Assembly: GCA_013398295.1 (NCBI GenBank)
Contig: VZSF01008841.1
Span: 1-64,000 of the forward strand
DNA: 64,000 bases
Reading direction: 5' to 3'
Source: Chionis minor
Taxonomy: Eukaryota > Chordata > Aves > Charadriiformes > Chionididae
Of the stretch, positions 1-10,046 are shown in pieces. Position 1 is the first letter of the stretch, and each line of letters opens with the position of its first letter. A program made the position numbers and the translations under genes. A model generated the notes under the pieces. It was given only the letters and a program-made list of their open reading frames with translations, was not told where the DNA came from and searched no databases.

Positions 1-1619
1 TGAGGCCAAACCACGACAGTCCTGTTTCTCTCAAATTGTGTTACTAAGAAATATCCAGACACAGAATGCTCACATACTTTGGAATAAACATAAATGAGAC
101 CAAAGCTGAGTCAAAGGTGTAGTTTAGTACAGTGACTCTTACAGAAAACCACTAGCTAATTCTAATTGTACTTTCCTGTTAAGTTGCTACTGGTGGTGCA
201 AACTGTCTTGTCCAGACTACAAGTTTGCTAACAGGAAAGGAGATCTATTTCCTCACTGCTCCATGAGGAGGTAAGACTATGGTATTATTCCTGACAGACA
301 GAGTGAGAGCCTACCTGGCAAAATGAACTCCCAAAAGTCAGTAATAATATGGCTTGTATTTTATGTTTAGGGCCACTGTTGTTCATCTGAGAACACACAT
401 TAAAAAAATGCTGACTATGCTGTTTGAATGAAAAACAAAGCCTTCATGTATATGTTCCTTAAAGAACATATATTTTTACAGGCCAATTTGCTACAATACT
501 TCATGATGACTTTCCCATCTTCATCAAGCCACGCTAAAATCTTGGTATTTGCATGTCCAGGAAGTTGTCTGAAGGACTGCAACACTGCTCCTCAAAAGGC
601 ACTTCAGAAGGCCAAAAGAAAGCAGTTGTCTTTGTAACATGATAGTATTCCCTTTCAGGAATATTTTTCTTGTCAATAGCAATGAAACAACTGAATTATT
701 TCTCACTTACCAATGCAAATGTTGCTACATTTCTCTACAGCCTGAAGCCAGCACACATACGTATTTTTTCACAAAACTTGTCTCACATTCCTTCTTCTTA
801 GTATATTTGTATTTCAATGAATTAAATAGAGAGTGAAGGTAGAAGCAAAACATTCATCACATGCTTCTATCAATGAAAACAAACTGGAAGGTCTCCAACT
901 TGTGTGTGTCTTTGGGTACTACTATTTTGAACACAAGCACTAAAACAACTGTGCGTCTGTCCAATACTTTAAATGAAAATCAAAAAGAAATCTTTATCAC
1001 TTACACGTATTCATTTCAAGAAAATACTATATACCATTATATTTTGAATTTCCAAAGATACAATTACATTAAACGTCCAGAAACTTATCTCAAGAAGGAA
1101 ACCTATGCTTCCTGAATTACTTTCATTTGATCCAGATGTGAAGGGAGAGTCAAGAAACAACAAAATCTTGCACCTCATCATTAGGGGTTTGGGGTTTTTC
1201 ATAAGCAAAACATTCTTCTGAGATGAGAACTCTATTTTCACTTCCATGAAAGTTTCTGTATATGCCCCAGAACACTTTGTTAACATACTCATTATAGAAA
1301 GCATCACCTCCATTCTACAGATAAGGTCCTGAAACAGATTTGTTTATTCAAAAGTATTCACACATTTGGAACTAACTCTACAAGAGATGGTCCATTAACA
1401 ACAAAGCCAAAACAGTAACAAAAAAACCCAGGCTGCCAACTTAAATTTGTTATACAGATAGAACGGTACCAAAACATTCTTGGATGCTCCACAAGCAGGT
1501 GAATTCTCAGTAATTACAGTATGTTTTTTAGAAAGCTGTGGGGTTTTATAGTGACAATTTATCCTCCTTCAAGAGTTTCCAATAGACTAAACAGACAGGC
1601 ATTGCCCTTTCAAAGGTTT
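1..1619. other. AT-rich non-coding stretch
   Basis: No gene or recognised repeat body is visible. The open frames here are at most about 100 codons and have no recognisable domain. The first 22 bases resemble the 3' edge of an avian LTR (see findings), but the match is too short to annotate as a mobile element. The rest looks like ordinary intronic or intergenic sequence. Confidence 0.6.
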
Positions 1620-1760
1620 CCTAAGTCTTCTTTTAGCCTAGTGGACAAGGTCTGGGCCAACGTCCTGGCGTGGCCACGCATGCATGAACACCTTGCCAGA
1701 CTCAGGGTGTTCGGGTCGCACCCGCAGACAAGAAACCTAACCAACTCTCTGTCACCGAGC
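1620..1760. other. Small CpG-bearing patch
   Basis: This short interval is clearly richer in G+C than its flanks. It holds about seven CpGs (in the contexts AACGTC, GGCGTG, CACGCA, TTCGGG, GTCGCA, CCCGCA and ACCGAG) where the surrounding DNA has almost none. It also contains GTGGCCAC and CATGCATG palindromes and a small inverted pair CGGGT/ACCCG. A minus-strand open frame of 91 codons crosses it (1610-1885) but matches no family I know. It could be an unrecognised old repeat or LTR piece, or a small regulatory element. Confidence 0.35.
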
Positions 1761-1889
1761 CAACCCTGAAGCTGGTCTTTAAAACGTACGATTTCCACTA
1801 CAAATTGTGCATGTCCCATATGCCAAATGATGGTCCCTGAAATTAGTAAAGCAACAAAACGTGTAATGACAGCAGACAACAGCAACTAT

Positions 1890-4800
1890 AACAATATGCA
1901 CCACAAAATGCTTGCATTTTCTTTTTTTTTTTAAAAAGTCAATATTCTTAATTCTTAGAGAGCCTCTTTTCTTCTAATTTAATGTGCAGGAATGGAATTT
2001 TAATTAATAGGATTTTATACATCAGGAATTAAAAAAAATGACATTATCTGCCTTTAAAAGTATGCCATACATTTGTAATTACATCTTATTAAACAGTAAT
2101 ATATTTAAAGAAGTGCAAATACACAGATGGTAAACAGCAGGAACTCCTAAATAACAGAGACCAGTCTAAAACGCTTGTGAAATCCTTTCTTCAACATACA
2201 CTTTCTTCAAGAATAGTTCACATAAAAGTAGTGATGGGAAATTGGGTATGCCTTAACTCATTTAAACTGTAGTATTACCATGCACCAGTTGTCTTCATAA
2301 GCATTTGTGGAGACATTCAACATGTTACCACGTCCAACCATCATGAGTTTCCTGGCACAAGTCTTTCATAGGGAATCAAGCTGCTAAAAATAGCATGGTA
2401 ATATTTAAATTAAAACCCCCTCCCAAACTGTGAAAAAGTATGAGAAAGTGCACTAATATCGGTGATACTCTTGGCAATGAAGCAAATGTGGCAGCAACAT
2501 AATAATTCAGCAGGTCATTCAGGGCTCTCTGTATAAAGCTATGAAAACATTTGACTATTACGCTAAGTGAACTGAATTCAGTGGCATTACACGTGGCATC
2601 CAAATTCTACATACACACTATACGTAAGACATCATTAGACTAGAAATGGCTGTTTTGTTTCTTCCTCCTCCTTCCTTCTCATTAACACAGTAAATCAAAG
2701 GTGAGTTATCACTACTATCTCTGTCTCCCGAGCAACTGACTTAAGTCATCATTCTGCTACCTCTAATTCTAGTTTATACTTAATGAAAAGAAAGTGTTGG
2801 ACCCACATGCACATCTGAGCAAATACAACGACATGAAGGACACTTCTAACCGTGACACTTGTGTGACAGTTAATGCATATATAAGTATTAAATGAAATCG
2901 GTTCATGCAACAGAAAAAAATTGCTACAATCGCACAAAGACAGCTAATGGTTTGGCTTCAAAAACAACTTAGGAACTCCAATCTCATATTAATAATTTTT
3001 TCTGAATTATAAATAAAATATTTATAATACTACAGACTAAAATAAACTGAATTGTGTTTCCAAGCTGGTGTCTCACTTTAATTTTTTATTGGCCTTCTCT
3101 TTCAAGCCACTTTATGACATTTTCTTTCCATAATGCAAGTAGGACATGCATATATTTAAACTGTATTCCCATCTTGATATTTGTTATGTCACTTACACAG
3201 AAATGATGAGATTTATCCTGTAGGTTATTAGTAGAAACATCTATTTATATTGGTTTTAAATGTATCTCTTATGAATCTCAAGCACCAATATTGTTGCCTT
3301 TACTACAACTGGGGTTTTGGAATGCTAACTCTGCAGGTCAGGTTTGTTTGGTTTTTGTTTTAATGGATTAAAGCCAAATTAGGGCAATATGTGATCCAGT
3401 CAGTCTTCCTCCAAGGAACATTTTTGGTGCAAAAAGTGAAAATTAAATCTGAAGGCTTGAGTACAAGATGTGAAATGCAAACCTCCCCTTGTGTTTTCTC
3501 ATCGTCTTCGACTTCCTTGTTAAAAATTTATCAAACCTACCAGTGATGAATATCAAGCACTATCAAAATGCATGAGATTAAAACATCAAGGTTCATAGCT
3601 TTAAGAAACTGTCAGTCTGAGAAACTAGATTTCTTTTTCCTGAATAACATGCGAATTTTCCATTATGCTACACTGGTTTTTGTCTGAGAGGAATACAAAA
3701 CAGATGTTCAAGGTCTACAGCCCCATACAGGAATGTGTATCACTAAATAGCCCACAGAGGCTTCTATAACAAAAACCTAGGCTTCTTTTTTATTTATTTC
3801 CTACATCAATTGTGTAGGCTTTTAGCAGCCTGTAGCTGTTACCCTTTCTCCCAGGCCAAAGGCTTTTTCCTTGAGACACTAGTTGAAAGATGTTTTTAAT
3901 TCCCATAGCCTACTGCTAGCCTCATTACAAGTAAAGGAATGCCTCAGTGACATACAGAGATAGTTCTAACTTAAAGCTTGCATGTAAGAGAAAATTTCTA
4001 ATGCAAAATTTTAAATATATTTTTAAATACAGACATGTATATACTGAGACACACATGTCTATACATACACATTCCATACACCTAATGTGTACCTACCTAT
4101 ATTATAGATTTATAGACATACACTTTATTATTTTTTTAAAGAAACAATTCCAAAAGGTATTCAAGCATTGCGTCAGTACAGTATTATGACGCATCTAATT
4201 TTAACCTCAGTTTTAACAGCGATGTAAAACTTAGTTTCCCTTGATAATACTTACATAGTAAACAGTACATCCAGATCACGCCGGAGCTAAAAATATCAAA
4301 ACTAGCCACTATTTGTCTGGATATACCACAGATACCTGCAAAGATGCTTTCTTGGATACTGGAGAGCAAGAGAGCTGCATTAGCTGTACTGTTGTACTGA
4401 CAAAGCTATTCTGAAAACCCATGCCCGAAACAGTTTGTTCAGCGTAATTGCAAGGAGCTCCGCACTAGATTATGCTGTACAAACCAAATGTGTCTTAAAT
4501 CGCTTTTTGAAAATAGAGTTAAAGCTGTCTGAATCATTTAGGCCATACCCTTTTGAGTGGAGAAATGCCCCAATACCATGAAATGTACAGACCAAAGTTC
4601 TAACTTCCATTAGGAACCAATTTCTTGAGCAGACATGAAAATCAAATATGCAGCCATTAAAGGAAGAAAGGTTCTAAGACTACAAAGAAGCTTTCACAAT
4701 AACAACAATATAATAAATAAGAAAATAATATTTTCATGTAATTTCTAACTTCTGTGACAGCTCAGGGTTTGTTTTTTTTCCCAACATAAATAGAGAACAG

Positions 4801-5940
4801 CTCAAAAATGCAGCAATTACTTAAAATGTGAAGGACGAAGGTATCCCTTTCACTGAAGGGAGGCGAAAGGGGGCTTATAAGTTAAATAATATTAATGTGA
4901 TCATAAGCAGGGATGAGAATGGGATGCTGTAGTAGTGCAAAGTTCATTTTTAGTATAACTTCGCATACTATGAATGAAATAACCTTGCCACAGATTTTTT
5001 TGTATTAAGTTAGAAGCCTTTGAAGAAACATTAGACAAACTTTTTGATAGTCTGATCACATGGTTAAAACAATCACAAATAGCTCAAGAAACACCAGGGA
5101 TGCTAAAAAAAACAAAATCAAACCCAACAAAATGCAGGTTTCTTTGTATTTATCAACAATAAAAATAAGTAGGTGATGCTAGGGCAGGTGGCTGCTGTCA
5201 ATTTTTAAGCATTATATCATTTAGCTCTGCGTGGATCGCTTTAACTCTGTGAGGAGAGAATTAAATGACAGCAGCAGCTAACATTCCATAGCCACTTCTG
5301 TAAGGCTGCTGCAAACACCAGCAACAGCAAGAGTAAAAAGAAGGACTCTACAGTTCTCAAGAAACAGCCCCTTCCCCTCCCACCCCAAACTCCTCTAGAT
5401 CTTAGTCTAATGACTTTTTCCACCGATCACAATTAAAATTTTGAGGCACTTATTATGAGATATGTAATCTTAGTCTCAGTTTCAGGAAAACACAAGCTTC
5501 AAGTTTGCATTCATTTTTAAAAACTATAATGTAAGCATTTAAATTACCTTGGGATTCCCATTTTTTTTCCCTAGACATGTGTTTAACAGCTTGATTTATT
5601 TTTTTGAATATTATTTTAACCTTTCCACATCTGAAAATGCCTATGGGATGTACACTAGTTGTGTGATGATGATAATAATAATAAGAAAAGCAATAAACCA
5701 CATTAATAAAAAAAAATCTCCTTAGGAGACCTCCTTAATTTATGTAAGCCTTGCAGTCAGTGTAAGCTTCAAACTCAATCTTAGATTTTTACGACAAATA
5801 CCAGCCACGTTTAGGTTCCTGGTTCTGTGAGGTGCCCAGATGATGACCTTTGATCAGCTTTATTTCTGAAGTATGACAAACTGCATTGCTGAAAGCTTAC
5901 AGTATTGAGCGGTTACTACTAGCTACCCCTGGCTTTTTTC
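1890..5940. other. AT-rich non-coding stretch
   Basis: I see no exon, repeat body or RNA gene here. The stretch is AT-rich with scattered A and T runs, for example around 1920-1935 and 4130-4140. Its open frames are all under about 85 codons and have low-complexity or arbitrary composition. Confidence 0.6.
5664..5684 (+). repeat. Short GAT/AAT trinucleotide repeat
   Basis: GATGATGATAATAATAATAA is a short compound trinucleotide microsatellite, directly visible. The run accounts for part of an otherwise meaningless minus-strand frame rich in Tyr and His that crosses it. Confidence 0.85.
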
Positions 5941-6112
5941 ACTTTGGATATTTCTAAACGCACGTGCAAATTCCTGGAACCGGTTCACTGGAATATTGCA
6001 AGGCAATCGGCTTGCATTTCCGCAATTCCATAATCATGTCTGATAATGATTCCACAATCGTGTCTTCCATGATCGCATCTGATAATGCCCGGAGTATGCA
6101 TGCATTATATAA
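5941..6112. promoter_or_regulatory. Candidate regulatory motif cluster
   Basis: Within about 170 bp there is a palindromic E-box GCACGTGC (5960-5967), a 10-bp palindrome GAACCGGTTC (5977-5986) containing the grainyhead-like consensus AACCGGTT, several TTGCA/GCAAT half-sites of C/EBP type (about 5994-6026), and an imperfect three-unit repeat (6027-6089). The motif density and local complexity stand out from the neighbouring AT-rich DNA. The motifs are seen in the sequence, but the enhancer role is inference. It could equally be unconstrained sequence. Confidence 0.3.
6027..6089 (+). repeat. Imperfect three-unit tandem repeat
   Basis: There are three diverged copies of a unit beginning TCCAtaATCatgTCT. 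Unit 1 (6027-6050) and unit 3 (6066-6089) are 24 bp and continue with GATAATG. Unit 2 (6051-6065) is only 15 bp and lacks the GATAATG extension. The differences between copies are mostly transitions (A/G, C/T), as expected for an old local duplication. Both full units also contain a GATAA-type (GATA factor) core. Confidence 0.7.
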
Positions 6113-9100
6113 ATGACACACAAAAATGTATTTTATCCCAGTACTTGCAACAGAGAATTCCTAAGTGGCTTCCTTTGCCAAATAAGCTGAAGAGTCTTTC
6201 AACCCAGTCTACCCCCGCCATAAACACAGGTTTCTACTCTCCAACTTTGAAATAATGACTGCAATTTAATGGAGGGTTCTTAAACGTCTCTAAAGTATAA
6301 GAAATCCACGTATGTAGAACCAACCATTCGGGTAGCTGGCTGGTTGAACACAACAGTTCTTCCCTAATAGGGTCAGGTATTGTCTGCTCCGGGCCTGGTC
6401 TGCCGCCCTATTCAACATTTAAATAAGGCATTAAATAAAAGTTTCCAACCAGCTTGCTTCTGTTCTAGAATTTCATTCCATCAATGAAGCTAATAATTCA
6501 TAAAGTTAATAAAACTCAAGTCGAAAGCACTGATATGAAGTCTGACCCTCAGGAAAACAGAAGCCTATGTCACCGAAGCCATGTGATCTCTGACAGTTCT
6601 TCTCCTGTGTTCTTGGGGGGGTTATGGAGCTCTGGTGGCAGACAGACATAGTTCTGTGTAAACCCTCTCCAGGACATGTTCATTGTTCAGACCTGTTCTA
6701 GCACAGCTATCCAAAGCCAAAGGAAACCTACCCCCTGTATCCGTCGTGGTTGTAAAGTAGTTCGTAACTGATGTAAGGTGTTCAGTGAACACCGGAAGAT
6801 GCTCCAAGACTGAAGAGCTATACTCCAGCTAAGTAACAAAGGTAAAAACATATGAATGTAGCAATGCCTGTAGTAGCTGCGTAATGCTCACAGACTTGGA
6901 GGAACAGGTAAGTATCGTACACTGACAAACGCTCTCCTGTCACACAGGCAGGCAACAGAACTGGTCTGAGGCTTCCTTGCACCCATTATTCTTTCCTCAG
7001 TCACAGACATGAACTATGTGGGTGAGAAAGAACTGTGGCATTACTGCAAGTTCAAGTCATCACCACTATTAAAGAAATCGTCCAAATTTTTGTGCAGTAT
7101 TGTTGCATAGAAAAGCCACGTTTGTTTTCCACTATTATAACACTAATACAATGTTTGCTAAGTGAAGTTTGACAAGAAAGAAGCAATGAGAGTGTATTTT
7201 ACCATTTTAGTTTGCTATTACCAGGAATGTTTGTGTTGCTTTCGGCAGAGAAACGCTAAAAACTCACCATCATCTGAAGAGCTTCCCCAGGCTCTTCAGT
7301 TAGCTCAGACTGACCTAGAACATCCCACAAATGACACAACGTGCTATGAGATGCCTGCACACCACATCCCGTACCAGAATAATACGTGATACAGACTGGT
7401 GACAGTATGTGATCTTTGTGGGTGCAGGGACAGACCGGCAGGAATAGATTCCTGCGGAACAGCACATCGCCGAGGCCTGTCCCACCAGGCACGTTACACA
7501 TCTGGGATCAGATGCAGCGCTACCAATCCAGGAAACGGAGGTGCTGGAGTGCATAACCTGAAGCACAAGGGCTGCTGCAAAGGCAGTCCTGCCCAGAAAG
7601 GATTGCATTTGTCAACATTGTGATTCAGACACGTAAAGATACATTTTGAAAAAAGCAGGAATTTCTAGTGTGGTCAATTGGAACAGCTTCTGCTGGTCAA
7701 CATGGGCGAGAGCAAGAAAAACAAATGCCTGTGCACAACTGTATTATTCAACAACACAAAAACTTCCAACTGACAGAGATTTTTCAATGGCTATTAAGCA
7801 ACTTCTCAGCTTTCAGGTCAAGGTCTAACATTTTTATCTCTGAAAGTCTCTCCATAATGTGTGCATAATCCAATATTCCGGTGAAGAAAACATTTTTAAA
7901 CAGCACATTCTTTAAAAGTCTGATCATCTACTGGAAGCTCAAAGAGAAAAACTCTCTTATTCTGATTCAGTATAAGATAATGGCTCCCTCAAGACAGCCC
8001 AGTTTCCTTAAGTTTTCACTAAGACCTTTTGTCAAATAAAAGGAAGATTTATTAGGATGTACTTCAGCATCCCACTTCCCTGCTAGCACATCTCTCAAAC
8101 AAAAACAGAGACAACGTATTTCTTGGATTACTTAAATACATTTATAATGTACCAAAGAACATTCTTGGAATTTAGCTTTATCTTTAGAAGCTGCTGCTCA
8201 AACTTTTCAGATCCAGCAATACAATGCACGTTTTGACTTTATAAGCCATTTCCTCACATATTTACTTCTGCAGTTTATGTCCCACCTGTATCTGTTTTAT
8301 GAACGGCAGTGGGCTTTAAATATCTAACGCATTCCCTTTAGTTCTCTTCCCCTCCTTCATTAAACACATTCTTGACACTTTTTAGGACCTACACTGCACT
8401 CACATAAAGAGTATTTATGAATAAACATGTTAGATGAGCTCCTACTTACCCAGTCTAACATCAAAATGCAGCAGCGGTTAATATCTTTAGTTTCAAAGTG
8501 GGGTGAGAATTCCCTACAGAATATGCTTTGTGTAGTATTTGACATAAACCTACCATTCCTTTTGGATTTACAAATGTATTCTCTGAAGAGTACAATATAA
8601 AAATAGACAATCTTGCGATACAACTTCATGAAATGTTGGAATTAGCATCGATACGTTCCTGTGCGCTATGAGCTGTGTCAACCGCTTGGCTGTTTACAAA
8701 TACCAAGCAATCACAGCTACATACATTTGTATTAAATTCATTTATCAACCCCGTTGCTCTTCTGCTTTATTCAAAACCCATTTCTATGTGACTAGAGTAG
8801 GCTCTCACTGAGTCTATTTTTTTCCATCTGTAAAATCCATAATGTACAGATTAAGTCATTTTTAATTACAAACTAATAACAAACTAATGGTATAATTTAT
8901 GTGGTAATCTAATTTGTCATTTGAACGTTGTAGAAAATAACAGTAGCTGCCAAGCAAGACATCCTAGAAAATAGTTGTAATACATATTTAGATAACTGAA
9001 ACCTCACCATACTATTCCAAATTAAGAATTTATAAGGAATATAGAGCAAATGACAACAGCACAGTAACCACATTAGCATACAACTCAGTGAAAGTGAATT

Positions 9101-9365
9101 GCAGACTGCTTCGGTAAAAATATTTTAAAAGTCAATTAACTTTCCTCTACTTTTCTGACATACCTTCCTCACATATTTCAAATCACTCTCAGTCTCTATG
9201 GTCCAAGCTGTGAGAGATACATGGAGCCAGTGGTAAACGCCATGCCAGCAAGATGCACACCCCATCCCGCCAAGACACAAAGTGAGAGGGGACAAAGCAC
9301 CAGCCATGCGAGAAATCTCAACTTGATGTTGGGTTAATTTTAATTAGGATGAATTGAGAGCCACC
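6113..9365. other. Non-coding stretch including a mid-GC segment
   Basis: No recognised gene is present. The segment 7240-7620 has higher G+C and several overlapping open frames on both strands (for example 97 codons on minus at 7315-7608 and 74 on plus at 7399-7623). None resembles a known protein, and open frames on both strands are expected when local composition is less AT-rich. A non-coding exon or an unrecognised ancient repeat is possible. The 9125-9307 minus frame next to the CR1 is likewise unrecognised. Confidence 0.5.
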
Positions 9366-10046
9366 TGAGGAGGAGGACTTGAGGGTGTTGGTTGATGAGA
9401 AGCTCAACATCAGCCAGCAATGCGCATTTGCAGCCTAGAAAGCCAACCGCATCCTGGGCTGCATCAGAAGTCACGTGGCCAGCAGGTCAAGGGAGGGGAT
9501 TCTGCCCCTCTGCTCTGCTCTGGTGAGACCCCACCTGCAGTGCTGCCTCCAGCTCTGCAGCCCCCAACATAAGGAGGACATGGACCTGTTGGATCAAGTC
9601 CAGAGGAGGCCACGAGAATGATGAGAGGGCTGGAGCAGCTCTGCTCTGAAGACAGGCTGAGACAGTTGGGGTTGTTCAGCCTGGAGAGGAGACGGCTCCT
9701 GGGAGACCTTAGAGCACCTTCCAGTACCTCATGGGGCTCCAGGAAAGCTGGGGAGGGGCTCTGGATCAGGGGGTGGTGCCATAGGATGATGGGTAATGGT
9801 TTTAAGCTGCAAGAGATTAGATTTTGATTACATCTCAGGAAGAAATTCTTCACTGTGAGGGTGGTGAGCCCCTGGCCGGCGTTGCCCAGAGAAGCTGTGG
9901 CTGCCCCATCCCTGGAGCTGTTCAAGGGATGCAACCGACGGGGCTTGGAGCAACCTGCTGCAGTGGGAGGTGGCCCTGCCCATGGCAGGGGGTAGGAACT
10001 AGATGAGCTTTAAGGTCCCTTCCAACTCAAACCATTCTATGATTCT
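9366..10046 (+). mobile_element. CR1 LINE, 5'-truncated 3' end
   Basis: CR1 is a non-LTR retrotransposon, the dominant LINE of birds, and copies are usually cut off at the 5' end. This copy begins inside the reverse-transcriptase ORF2. Plus-strand codons read EEDLRVLVDEKLNISQQCAF, then a TAG stop at 9436-9438, then KANRILGC and later LVRPH, which is the conserved C-terminal region of CR1 ORF2. More stops and frame breaks follow, so it is dead. The 3' UTR carries the familiar GTGGCCCTGCCCATGGCAGG block (about 9969-9988), and the copy ends at the CR1-type terminus CATTCTATGATTCT (10033-10046). CR1 integrates using this 8-bp-like terminal repeat instead of a poly(A) tail. I see no clear target-site duplication, which is normal for CR1. 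The start is placed where recognisable CR1 codons begin. Confidence 0.95.

Noticed and set aside
425..441. 17-base identity with the segment near 47350
   Set aside because: A single A-rich shared string between two places 47 kb apart is plausible by chance, and similarity does not extend further.
6900..6920. Consensus-like splice donor CAG|GTAAGTAT
   Set aside because: It is isolated, with no GC patch, acceptor or open frame linked to it. Such matches are expected every few kilobases.
9464..9934. 156-codon minus-strand frame
   Set aside because: It is antisense to the plus-strand CR1 at 9366-10046. The CR1 sense reading explains the sequence.
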